A stretch of DNA of 44,550 bases from Clostridium sp. (lineage in GTDB: Bacteria > Bacillota > Clostridia > Clostridiales > Clostridiaceae), in assembly GCA_028692255.1 (NCBI GenBank), contig JAQUXS010000014.1, forward strand, positions 1 through 44,550, in the 5' to 3' direction. This document shows, piece after piece, positions 8,645 through 15,459 of the stretch. Position numbers and translations under genes: made by a program. Under the pieces are notes generated by a model that did no database searches, was not told where the DNA came from, and was given only the letters and a program-made list of their open reading frames with translations. Position 1 is the first letter of the stretch, and every line of letters begins with the position of its first letter.

Positions 8645-9589
8645 TTATATCATTACCAATATTATAGCGCAAAGACTTAAACATACATTCATAAGAGATA
8701 CAAAAAGTACCACTTGTTTTTGATTAAGTCCATCAGCAAGAAGCCTGTGATGAAGCTGAGTAGCATCTGCAACATATATTGGTTTACCCCTAACTATCCT
8801 TTTAATAACAACATAAATGTTATCAAATATAGGAACTCCAAGTGCAAGAATCGGAACAGTAATAGAAATAATCGTTGCCTGCTTAAAAGCTCCTTCAAGA
8901 GCTATTATTGCAAGTATAAATCCCGCAAAATTTGCTCCTGAATCTCCCATATATGTTTTCGCTGGATACTTATTATATTTTAAGAATCCAATAAGTGCAC
9001 CAACAAGTAAAACAGACATCATAGCAGAGTCAAATTGTTTCATAGCTAATGCTACTACGAAAAGCGTTGATGCTGCAATAGCCGAAAGACTTCCTGCAAG
9101 TCCATCTACTCCATCTGACCAATTTATAACTGTAGTTACTCCAAAAATCCATGTTACGCTAAGCAAAAATTTAACTATAGTTGGCATTACTATGTATGCA
9201 TGGTTAAATGGATTTGTAAAACCATTAAATACTATTCCAGAACAATATATAAGAGTTGCTGCTGCGATTTGTATTATCACTCTTGGAAACACCGCAAATT
9301 CTTTTCCTTTAGTCTTATACCAATCATCAACAAGTCCTATTGAAAAAATCATAACAGAAGCTATAAATATGTATGGAAAAGACTTTGGTATAGGCCTCAT
9401 AAATAATACATATCCCATAAAGAAAGCTATAAATATAGCTATACCTCCTATTAATGGCATAGGTTTTCTTTGTTTTTTTCTATATGTAGGTTTATCTAAA
9501 AATTCAACCTTTACTGCAAATTTTATAAGAACTGGTGTTATAAAATATACAATTGAAAGAACTATTAAAAAAGCGCAAAAGTAAATCAT
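8645..9589 (-). CDS. tagO: undecaprenyl-phosphate GlcNAc-1-phosphate transferase (TagO/WecA/MraY family)
   Basis: A 314-aa polytopic enzyme that starts wall-polymer synthesis by moving a sugar-1-phosphate (usually GlcNAc-1-P) from UDP onto undecaprenyl phosphate at the membrane. The conserved cytoplasmic loops are visible: KPMPLIGGIAI, IGLVDDWYKTKG with the DD motif, NWSDGVDGLAGS, KTYMGDSGANFAGF, and the basic loop ATQLHHRLLADGLNQKQVVL with the HH pair typical of the WecA/TagO branch. About 10 membrane segments are predicted. The alaX gene ends 33 bp upstream on the same strand and may be cotranscribed. The symbol follows the Gram-positive homologue; the exact polymer fed is not shown by the window. 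Confidence 0.85.
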   Translation of the reverse strand: MIYFCAFLIVLSIVYFITPVLIKFAVKVEFLDKPTYRKKQRKPMPLIGGIAIFIAFFMGYVLFMRPIPKSFPYIFIASVMIFSIGLVDDWYKTKGKEFAVFPRVIIQIAAATLIYCSGIVFNGFTNPFNHAYIVMPTIVKFLLSVTWIFGVTTVINWSDGVDGLAGSLSAIAASTLFVVALAMKQFDSAMMSVLLVGALIGFLKYNKYPAKTYMGDSGANFAGFILAIIALEGAFKQATIISITVPILALGVPIFDNIYVVIKRIVRGKPIYVADATQLHHRLLADGLNQKQVVLFVSLMNVCLSLCAIILVMI

Positions 9590-9622
9590 ATAATTACCTT
9601 CCTAATTTTTATATTCCAAAGT

Positions 9623-10789
9623 TTATAAATTTGATTTTATATATTCAATAAAATTATTCATTGAAGTTTCATCCTTAAAACTTGCCTGTGCTCTTTTAGG
9701 ACTTCCTCCACCTCTACCATCAAATTCTTTTATTTTTTCTTTAAATATTTTACCACAATTGACACCTAAGCTATCCTTTGCTGCAAGCATCATCCTATTA
9801 TCTGATAGTGAACTTAAAATCAAAATATAATCACTGTCTTTTAAATTTTCATATATATTGTTTAAGAAATCAAATTTTTCTTCTTTATACTGTTCAATTA
9901 TAAACTTGGAAGATGCATTTTTCAAAAGTTTTTCTGCTTCCCACTCAGCAATTTTTGAATACAAACTTGAGACTTGCTTTTTTAGTTCTGTTTTTTCTAC
10001 AATTTCCTTCTCGACTCTTTCTAAGACCTCTGAATCATCAATAGAAAATTTTAGTCCAAGTGCTTTCATGTTATCATGTTTTTCTTCATAATCTTTTAAA
10101 GCTCTAAAACCACATTTTATATAAACTCTTGTCATTCCCTTGTATCTTTCCCACTTAATTATTTTGACAATTCCAACTTCTCCAGTTCTCTTAACCTGAG
10201 TTCCACAGCAAGCAACAAAATCTATATTTTCGCCCATTTGAACAATTCTTATTTTACCTTCTGCCTTTATAGGTTTTCTAAGTGGAAGTTTTAATGCTTC
10301 TTCTTTCGTTCTAAAATAAGTTTTTACAGGTTCATTTCTAAATATGTATGAGTTTACTTCCATCTCTGCTTTTTTCATCATATCTTCATTCATATTATCC
10401 ATTAAAATGTCTATAGTAACATAGTCGTCACCCATATGAAAGCCATCGTTAGAAACATTGTACAATTTGAAAAATGCCGCAGACATAAGATGTTCTCCTG
10501 AATGCTGCTGCGTATGATCAATTCTCTTTTCATAATCCACTTCACATTTAACTAACTTATTTAAAGGTTTATTTTTCATCACATGATAAATTGTATCCTC
10601 TTTTTCGTATACATATTCAACTTTTATTCCATCTATATAACCTGTATCACAAAGCTGTCCGCCACCCTCAGGATAAAAAGGTGTGCTCTTCAAAACAACT
10701 TCATATTTGTCATTCTTCTCAATAACATCTTCCACTTCACATTCTGCACTACAAATGTATGGGTCTTTATAAAAAAGTTTTTCACTCAT
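9623..10789 (-). CDS. long-type alanyl-tRNA editing protein (AlaX-L) with DHHA1-like tail
   Basis: A 388-aa free-standing homologue of the AlaRS editing domain, expected to hydrolyse Ser- or Gly-mischarged tRNA-Ala in trans. Residues 1-90 form the beta-barrel-like N-terminal part with FYPEGGGQLCDTG. The metal-site motif HTQQHSGEH has H96 and H100. The second metal motif, normally CxxxH, reads CCGTQ (C194/C195...Q198), so the last ligand is Gln instead of His. The C-terminal part (about 250-388) is helical and ends in the GRGGGSPKRAQ block, as in DHHA1-bearing proteins. GAGG lies before the ATG. It precedes the tagO-like gene by 33 bp. Family call is firm; activity could be altered by the Gln. 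Confidence 0.85.
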   Translation of the reverse strand: MSEKLFYKDPYICSAECEVEDVIEKNDKYEVVLKSTPFYPEGGGQLCDTGYIDGIKVEYVYEKEDTIYHVMKNKPLNKLVKCEVDYEKRIDHTQQHSGEHLMSAAFFKLYNVSNDGFHMGDDYVTIDILMDNMNEDMMKKAEMEVNSYIFRNEPVKTYFRTKEEALKLPLRKPIKAEGKIRIVQMGENIDFVACCGTQVKRTGEVGIVKIIKWERYKGMTRVYIKCGFRALKDYEEKHDNMKALGLKFSIDDSEVLERVEKEIVEKTELKKQVSSLYSKIAEWEAEKLLKNASSKFIIEQYKEEKFDFLNNIYENLKDSDYILILSSLSDNRMMLAAKDSLGVNCGKIFKEKIKEFDGRGGGSPKRAQASFKDETSMNNFIEYIKSNL

Positions 10790-10900
10790 ATTTTTTCCTC
10801 TTTCCCTCTATAAATTCATCTATAAACAATTATATACCTAATTAACTTTCCTATGTTTTATATTAATATTAACATTTTTATTTTATAAATGAAATAATTA

Positions 10901-11030
10901 AATGATCAATTCTCAATGATCAATGTATGTTGAAATTGCCTTGCAATTTCTTAAACTTAGTTAAACCCTTTTTAACTCTGGAAGAGTTTTTTCCTTCATT
11001 GACAATTGATCATTCGTACATTGATCATTA
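10901..11030 (+). repeat. intergenic palindromic repeat, copy 1
   Basis: The ends are TGATCA-rich inverted sequences. Inside are a hairpin GAAATTGC-CTT-GCAATTTC (10932-10950) and a terminator-like hairpin AACTCT-GGA-AGAGTT followed by a T-run (10974-10992). Copy 2 has the same architecture and about 75-80% identity by eye. Confidence 0.7.
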
Positions 11031-11136
11031 TCTTTCTATTATTAACCTTATTCTAATAATCACGATTATAATATTTTTATATAAATCAATACCTCTTATT
11101 AAAAAATTTATCAAGGAAAAAATGGATAGAAATAAA

Positions 11137-11174
11137 TAAGAATGAGAAATTAGCGAGCAATTTCTGCATTCTTA
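11137..11174. repeat. hairpin between the two repeat copies
   Basis: TAAGAATGAGAAATT (11137-11151) pairs with AATTTCTGCATTCTTA (11159-11174) with a single bulged base. It directly follows the TAA of the weak frame ending at 11139 and could be a terminator or a piece of a mobile repeat. Confidence 0.5.
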
Positions 11175-11187
11175 TCTATTATTTTAA

Positions 11188-11310
11188 TGCTCAATTATCA
11201 ATGTATGTTGAATTGCGCCGCAATTCTTAAACTTGGTAGAACCTTTTTTAAACTCTGGAAGAGTTTTTTCCTTCATTGATCATTGTTCATTCATCCATTG
11301 TCCATTTTTC
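11188..11310 (+). repeat. intergenic palindromic repeat, copy 2
   Basis: It shares ATCAATGTATGTTGAA, AACTCTGGAAGAG and TTTTTTCCTTCATTGA with copy 1. The first hairpin is GAATTGC-GCC-GCAATTC (11210-11226), a shortened but still perfectly paired version of the copy 1 stem. The second is AAACTCT-GGA-AGAGTTT (11250-11266). It lies about 60 bp from the 3' end of hydG. Confidence 0.7.
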
Positions 11311-11366
11311 TTTTATTCTTTCTATTGATCATTCGTTCATTGTTCATTGATCATTGATCATTGTTC

Positions 11367-12815
11367 CTAAATCCTTACGTCTCTTTCTCCGTTTTCAAGT
11401 CTCTTTAAATTATTTTTTATCAACTTATATACTTCTTCACCCTCAAACTGTTTAACATGGTCAGCTATTACTTTTTCTCCAACCTTTCTTGTTTCAGGAG
11501 AAGCATAATCCATTAAATACTCTTTAAAAGTAAATATTGCATTTGGCACACAGAAGTTATGAACAAATTTAGTTTTTGCATACCCCATAAAGTTTTCTCC
11601 AGTTCTTCCTGCACGATAGCATGCTGTACAGAAGGAAGGTATACTGTCCTTGGAACATGTATCTCTAACAACCTCATCAAGGGATCTTGTATCCCCAAGA
11701 GAAAACTGTTCTTTATCTGGTATTTGATTTCCTATAGATTTACTATAACCACCTACACCTATTCTTGAACCTGCATCAATTTGAGATACTCCAAATTGAA
11801 TAACTTCTTTTCTTACTTCTGGCTTTTCTCTTGCAGTCATTATCATGCCAGTATAAGGAACGGAAAGCCTTATTATAGCAACAAGTTTTTTATATTCTTC
11901 ATCACTTACACAGTATTTTGGACGTTCTGAATAAGGTGTGTCTGTAGCAGGTGTTATACGAGGGAACGATATTGTATGTGGCCCAACACCATTATATTTA
12001 TTTTCAAGATGAATTGTATGGTACAAGAGTCCCATTACTTCAAATCTCCAATCATAAAGTCCAAATAATGCTCCAATTGCAACATCATCTATTTTAGCAT
12101 CTAATGCCCTATCTTGAGCATATAAACGCCATCTATAATTTCCTTTTATAGTATTAGCAGGATGTACTTTTTTGTACATTTCATGATTATATGTTTCCTG
12201 AAATACTTGGAAAGTTCCAATTCCAACCTTCTTAAATTTTGCAAGTTCTTCCCTTGAAAGCGGTGCACAGTTTATATTTGCTCTTCTTATTTCTCCGTGT
12301 TCTGTCTTTACACTGTAGACCTTTTTAACAGTTTGACACATAAAATCTATATTAGTTTCAGGAGATTCTCCATAGACAAGAACTGTTCTTTTCTGCCCTT
12401 CATTTATCATTATCTTAACTTCTTGTTCTAACTCGTCCATAGTAAGAGTCTTCCTTACCATCGACTTATTAGTGCTTCTAAATCCACAATATTTACAATT
12501 GTTAGAACATACATCACTTATATAAAGAGGTGCAAAGAAAACTATACGGTCTCCATAAACTTCTCTTTTTAACTGGCGAGCCAATTGATACATTTCGTTT
12601 ATAGTTTCTGGATCTTTATTTTGAATAAGTATTGCTGTTTCTTCTGGATCAAGTCTTATCTTTGTTTTAGCTTTTTTAAGTACCCTTCTAACGTCTTCCT
12701 TCTTAGGATTTTCCCATTTGTGAAGCTGACTCCAAATTTTGTCATCATCAATAAAGTCTTTGTCCATTTTGTCGTATTCCTCAAAATCCTTGTTGTATTT
12801 CTCTAAAAAATTCAT
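11367..12815 (-). CDS. hydG: [FeFe]-hydrogenase maturation radical SAM enzyme HydG
   Basis: A 482-aa radical SAM tyrosine lyase. It splits tyrosine to p-cresol and dehydroglycine, which supplies CO and cyanide for the H-cluster. The N-terminal cluster motif CSNNCKYCGF (C103, C107, C110; CX3CX2C) binds the SAM-cleaving [4Fe-4S]. The C-terminal motif CTAC...FC has CX2CX22C spacing and marks HydG as distinct from ThiH and HydE. GGGGG sits about 7 nt before the ATG. The other maturases (hydE, hydF) and the hydrogenase are not in the window, so the gene stands alone, as is usual in clostridia. Presence of HydG implies hydrogen metabolism by [FeFe]-hydrogenase. Confidence 0.97.
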   Translation of the reverse strand: MNFLEKYNKDFEEYDKMDKDFIDDDKIWSQLHKWENPKKEDVRRVLKKAKTKIRLDPEETAILIQNKDPETINEMYQLARQLKREVYGDRIVFFAPLYISDVCSNNCKYCGFRSTNKSMVRKTLTMDELEQEVKIMINEGQKRTVLVYGESPETNIDFMCQTVKKVYSVKTEHGEIRRANINCAPLSREELAKFKKVGIGTFQVFQETYNHEMYKKVHPANTIKGNYRWRLYAQDRALDAKIDDVAIGALFGLYDWRFEVMGLLYHTIHLENKYNGVGPHTISFPRITPATDTPYSERPKYCVSDEEYKKLVAIIRLSVPYTGMIMTAREKPEVRKEVIQFGVSQIDAGSRIGVGGYSKSIGNQIPDKEQFSLGDTRSLDEVVRDTCSKDSIPSFCTACYRAGRTGENFMGYAKTKFVHNFCVPNAIFTFKEYLMDYASPETRKVGEKVIADHVKQFEGEEVYKLIKNNLKRLENGERDVRI

Positions 12816-13064
12816 TTTTATCCCCCTTTAAGTGAAAAACTTTTTTTGTAAAATAGCCTAATATTTATTGAATTTATTAACTTTATAGTAAACTCAATAA
12901 CACATTTTTATATGAATCCTCCTCTGTCTTAGAAGAACTTTGACGTTGGATTATCCAATAACGCATTTTCCAATTTTAGGTCGATTTATTTGAAAATCAT
13001 AACAATTGTAACATTTACAGAAATGCTTTACAAGTATTTAGAATGCTTTTTTATATATTTTTAT
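12816..13064. other. 5' region of hydG, no gene seen
   Basis: AT-rich leader and promoter region for the minus-strand hydG. A short perfect dyad TTGGAT-T-ATCCAA (12946-12958) and a minus-strand GAGGAGG (about 12919-12925) with no usable frame after it are the only marks. Neither has a clear role. Confidence 0.4.
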
Positions 13065-13102
13065 ACATAATTAAATATTTTTTTCAAAATATTTAATTAT
13101 GT
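13065..13102. repeat. 17-bp-arm AT palindrome between hydG and spo0E-like genes
   Basis: The arm starting ACATAATTAAATATTTT (13065-13081) and its exact reverse complement (13086-13102) flank TTTC. It contains almost only A and T, which makes it a weak terminator. It separates the divergent hydG and spo0E-like units and ends 8 bp before the -35 of the latter. Confidence 0.6.
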
Positions 13103-13109
13103 TTATATA

Positions 13110-13138
13110 TTGACACATTTTACAATAATAATTATAAT
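13110..13138 (+). promoter_or_regulatory. perfect consensus sigma-A promoter of the spo0E-like gene
   Basis: TTGACA (13110-13115), a 17-nt spacer and TATAAT (13133-13138). The ribosome site of the small gene follows about 47 bp later. Confidence 0.85.
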
Positions 13139-13169
13139 TTACAGTATGTGCTTGTACACATGCTGTAAA
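13138..13169 (+). promoter_or_regulatory. 13-bp-arm dyad over the transcription start
   Basis: TTTACAGTATGTG (13138-13150) and CACATGCTGTAAA (13157-13169) pair with one G-T/A-C difference around CTTGTA. Abutting the -10 box, the dyad covers the expected +1 and fits a repressor operator. It could also be a 5' mRNA hairpin. Confidence 0.65.
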
Positions 13170-13196
13170 TTTATTGTAAGGGACGAGGAATTTTAA

Positions 13197-13373
13197 GTGA
13201 ATGTAAATGAAAAAATAGAATTTGTAAGAGATTTTTTGCAAAAACAACTCTCATCAAATGATCAAAATCTTTGTAAACCTGACATTGTTAAAATAAGTGA
13301 AACTTTAGATAAGCTTATTTACGAATACTACAACAGTTTAAATTCTAACAAAACAAATACAAACATGCAGTAG
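13197..13373 (+). CDS. Spo0E-like aspartyl-phosphate phosphatase family peptide
   Basis: A 58-aa protein starting at GTG 13197, with GAGG (13185-13188) 8 nt upstream; the next in-frame ATG would remove most of it. The core KISETLDKLIYEYYNS matches the Spo0E pattern SQELDKLIxxYY, including the acidic residue and Lys of the SxxLDKLI motif, in a protein of the usual size. Family members remove phosphate from Spo0A-P and delay sporulation in Bacillus; in clostridia the target is presumed to be Spo0A but is less tested. It is monocistronic, with its own strong promoter, dyad and terminator. The N-terminal half (NVNEKIEFVRDFLQKQLSS) is probably an amphipathic helix. Confidence 0.75.
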   Translation: MNVNEKIEFVRDFLQKQLSSNDQNLCKPDIVKISETLDKLIYEYYNSLNSNKTNTNMQ

Positions 13374-13394
13374 AAATTTTTTATTTATTAAAAA

Positions 13395-13418
13395 TCTGCT
13401 GGCTCAAAAGTCAGCAGA
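13395..13418 (+). terminator. intrinsic terminator after the spo0E-like gene
   Basis: TCTGCTGGCT and AGTCAGCAGA pair with one wobble around CAAA. The following bases are AAATATTTTTT. Confidence 0.8.
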
Positions 13419-13594
13419 AAATATTTTTTAGCTATTTGCTAATATATTCTAATTAACTTACTGATTTTAAGCTAACAATTCTTTTTACAAGTTATATATT
13501 AATTTATTTTGCATTTCTATTACCATTTGATAAAGTAATACTTTAAAATTGCAAAAATTACTTCTACAATTGTTGTGTTTAAAAAATCGTTTTC

Positions 13595-13771
13595 CTATTT
13601 AATTTTACAATTTTTAGGAAAATTCCTTAGAAAATTTTCTTTATTACTTGAATATTTTTTGTATTCTTCTTCTGTTATAACACCATCACTTTTAGCATTA
13701 TCTAATAAGTGAATAAATTCTCCACACAAATACTTTAAATTTTCTCCATAATTCTTAATATTTTCTTTCAT
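13595..13771 (-). CDS. small conserved-type protein, tandem paralogue 2
   Basis: A 58-aa protein of unknown function. I start at ATG 13771 (MKENIKN) because GGGGG lies 8 nt upstream; a longer frame back to 13792 has no such site. The pattern ENLKYLCGEFIHLLDNAKSD followed by VITEEEYKKYSSNKENFL repeats that of the neighbouring 13826-13984 gene. Both look like a two-helix protein with one conserved Cys. No membrane segment or known motif is visible. It lies 54 bp after its paralogue on the same strand and is probably cotranscribed with it. Real rather than chance, because the two protein sequences are conserved along with their ribosome sites. Confidence 0.65.
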   Translation of the reverse strand: MKENIKNYGENLKYLCGEFIHLLDNAKSDGVITEEEYKKYSSNKENFLRNFPKNCKIK

Positions 13772-13825
13772 TTTATTTGCCCCCAAAAACATAAAATAAC
13801 AAATACTTTTTCGATATATTTAATA

Positions 13826-13984
13826 TTATGTAGTAAAAATATACTTTTGCAAAAATTCCTTTTTATTTTCTGCATATTTTTCATATTCAGCTTTTGTTAT
13901 TAGTTCATTTGATTCCTCTTCATTTAAAATAATTAAAAATTCTTGGCATAAATATTTTAAATTTTCTTTTATATTTTTTTCCAA
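13826..13984 (-). CDS. small conserved-type protein, tandem paralogue 1
   Basis: A 52-aa protein of unknown function with a TTG start at 13984. GGGGGCAATATT immediately precedes the TTG and matches GGGGGCAAATAAA before the other copy, which decides the start. Its sequence ENLKYLCQEFLIILNEEESN then LITKAEYEKYAENKKEFLQKY aligns without gaps to the central part of the downstream paralogue (ENLKYLC-EF, IT-EY-KY, NK-FL). It is the first gene of the pair. The context (Spo0E-like gene, LytTR regulator) does not reveal a role. Confidence 0.62.
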   Translation of the reverse strand: MEKNIKENLKYLCQEFLIILNEEESNELITKAEYEKYAENKKEFLQKYIFTT

Positions 13985-14014
13985 AATATTGCCCCCGTTT
14001 ATATATAATAACAA

Positions 14015-14327
14015 TCATGCTAATATTTTTACATATTGTTATTATACCATATTTTTATTGTTTTGCCTTAATTTATTATTAATTTGTATATTTTTTATTT
14101 TATGTTAATTTAATCCATTTTTATTTTTCTATATATAATATATATAATAATAAATTTTAAACTCTTAGTTTTTTGTCTATTATAACAAGCTAGCTTTTAT
14201 TAAAATAATATTAAATATTTACATAAATCCTAACTGTTTATAATTTTAGTAAACGTTTTAAGTATATATATATTATACTATAACTGACAAATAATTGGTT
14301 GTATTTTTTAAATAAATTTTAATTTTA
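14015..14327. other. AT-rich gap, no gene seen
   Basis: This holds the presumed promoter of the small-gene pair (a minus-strand TATAAT near 14043-14048) and the 3' flank of the LytTR gene. A weak cre-like sequence lies at 14248-14261. I see no frame or strong hairpin. Confidence 0.4.
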
Positions 14328-15101
14328 TTATATTTTAAATATTTGTTTTAATTCTTTTACCCTTCCTCTGCTAACAGGAATTTCAGATTTTTTAGCATCA
14401 TCCATTATAAGTTTATAGGATCCATTAAACCATGGATAAATTTGATAAACTTTTTTAAGATTTACAATATAACTCCTATGAGTCTTAAAAAAGCCAGTTT
14501 TCTCTTCTATTTCACTTAAACTATTGCAGCTTATATAAATTTTATTATTTGACTTAATATAAACTTTTTCTTTTTCAATATGACAATAAAAAATTTCATC
14601 TATATTTATGAGCATAATTTTACCATTATATTCACAAGGTATTTTATCTATTATTTTGTTTTTGCCCATATTCACTTTTTTTATAATTTTAATTAACGGT
14701 TCTTCAAAATTATAATAGTTATATTTTTTATTTTCTATATTTTCTATGATTCTGTTTACAGTTATTTCAATCCTCTTTTTATTGAATGGTTTTATAATAT
14801 AATCCAAAGCATTTATTTCAAAAGCTGCTGTTGCATAATTATAACTTGGAGTTATAAATACAATAATAATATTAGAATCAAATTGAACTACACTTTTAGC
14901 AAGCTTAATACCATCTCCATTTGGTATAGTTATATTAAAAAAAATAACTTGAGGTTTAATCTTTTCAATAACATTAATAGCTTTTTTATCACATTTAGTT
15001 TGTCCTGTTATTTTAATATCATTATACGTTTCTAATGTTGCTTTTATGTTATCTACCTTTGAAAATTCATCTTCGATTAACATGCATTTTATTATATTCA
15101 T
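14328..15101 (-). CDS. LytTR-family response regulator with Asn at the phospho-acceptor site
   Basis: A 257-aa regulator. Residues 1-110 form a receiver-like domain with the acidic pair E10-D11, T84 and K104-P105 in place. The position expected to hold the phosphorylated Asp reads VIFFNITIP, i.e. N56. Residues about 150-257 are a LytTR DNA-binding domain: INIDEIFYCHIEKEKVYI, FFKTHRSYIVNLKKV and EIPVSRGRVKELK. LytTR proteins bind paired 9-bp direct repeats spaced about two helical turns apart. No LytS-type kinase is adjacent. It is divergent from a CstA-type transporter, recalling BtsSR control of the CstA-family pyruvate transporter BtsT in E. coli. It may act without phosphorylation. Pseudo-receiver status depends on the alignment, which is clear here. 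Confidence 0.88.
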   Translation of the reverse strand: MNIIKCMLIEDEFSKVDNIKATLETYNDIKITGQTKCDKKAINVIEKIKPQVIFFNITIPNGDGIKLAKSVVQFDSNIIIVFITPSYNYATAAFEINALDYIIKPFNKKRIEITVNRIIENIENKKYNYYNFEEPLIKIIKKVNMGKNKIIDKIPCEYNGKIMLINIDEIFYCHIEKEKVYIKSNNKIYISCNSLSEIEEKTGFFKTHRSYIVNLKKVYQIYPWFNGSYKLIMDDAKKSEIPVSRGRVKELKQIFKI

Positions 15102-15354
15102 AAAAAAAAACCTCTTTTTTTTAATTTTCAGAAAATTTTTTAGCTTATTTTAAAATTTTATCATTCTGTTATATATCAGTTCTATTTTTTAATTTTTATT
15201 TTTTAGCATTATTTATTCTTCTAACGCTTATATTTTAATAAGTACTAATTTCTATTTTATCTTTTTTATACTACTAATATGTCTATCTTTCTGTAACAAT
15301 CTGAATTTAACATATTTTTATATTAATACAATTATATTTACCAATCAAGGCTAA
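15102..15354. other. divergent intergenic region between LytTR regulator and cstA
   Basis: A very AT-rich 358-bp gap in total. The left part should carry the regulator's promoter. Apart from the repeats at 15355-15389 I see no frame or structured RNA. Confidence 0.4.
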
Positions 15355-15389
15355 TTTTGTACATTTCAATGACTTTTTTTGTCATTTCA
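15355..15389 (+). promoter_or_regulatory. candidate LytTR binding repeats upstream of cstA
   Basis: TTTTGTACATTTCA (15355-15368) and TTTTGTCATTTCA (15377-15389) carry CATTTCA in direct orientation 21 bp apart, the spacing of known LytTR sites. AATGAC and GTCATT also form a dyad across the T-run. A possible -10 box TACTAT lies at 15423-15428, placing the second repeat next to the -35 region. Confidence 0.5.
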
Positions 15390-15459
15390 TCTATTTTGTA
15401 TTTTTTTTATCAATAAAAAGTGTACTATAACAATAAAATCTATTTTAGGAGGTATTTTT

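Larger units (their letters stand above)
10790..11366. other. 577-bp intergenic region holding duplicated repeats
   Basis: No convincing gene lies here. It contains two copies of a structured repeat (10901-11030 and 11188-11310), a separate hairpin (11137-11174), and at 11325-11365 a run of TGATCAT/TGTTCAT-like heptamers reaching the hydG 3' end. An open frame at 10927-11139 begins inside the first repeat. Its last third, with a hydrophobic stretch, might be the remnant of a membrane-protein tail. Confidence 0.6.

Noticed and set aside
8817-9584. 255-aa frame opposite the tagO-like gene
   Set aside because: Antisense shadow of an unmistakable MraY/WecA family gene, with no ribosome site.
10927-11139. 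Possible 70-aa membrane protein
   Set aside because: It starts inside a repeat whose other copy is out of frame, and has no ribosome site. Only a possible remnant of a membrane-protein tail is conceivable.
11325-11365. CRISPR-like array of short TGATCAT/TGTTCAT repeats
   Set aside because: The units are 7 bp, contiguous and degenerate, with no spacers and no cas genes nearby. It belongs to the intergenic repeat.
14248-14261. cre-like sequence
   Set aside because: It has two mismatches, lies in very AT-rich DNA, and is more than 250 bp from the nearest downstream start codon, so a chance match is likely.
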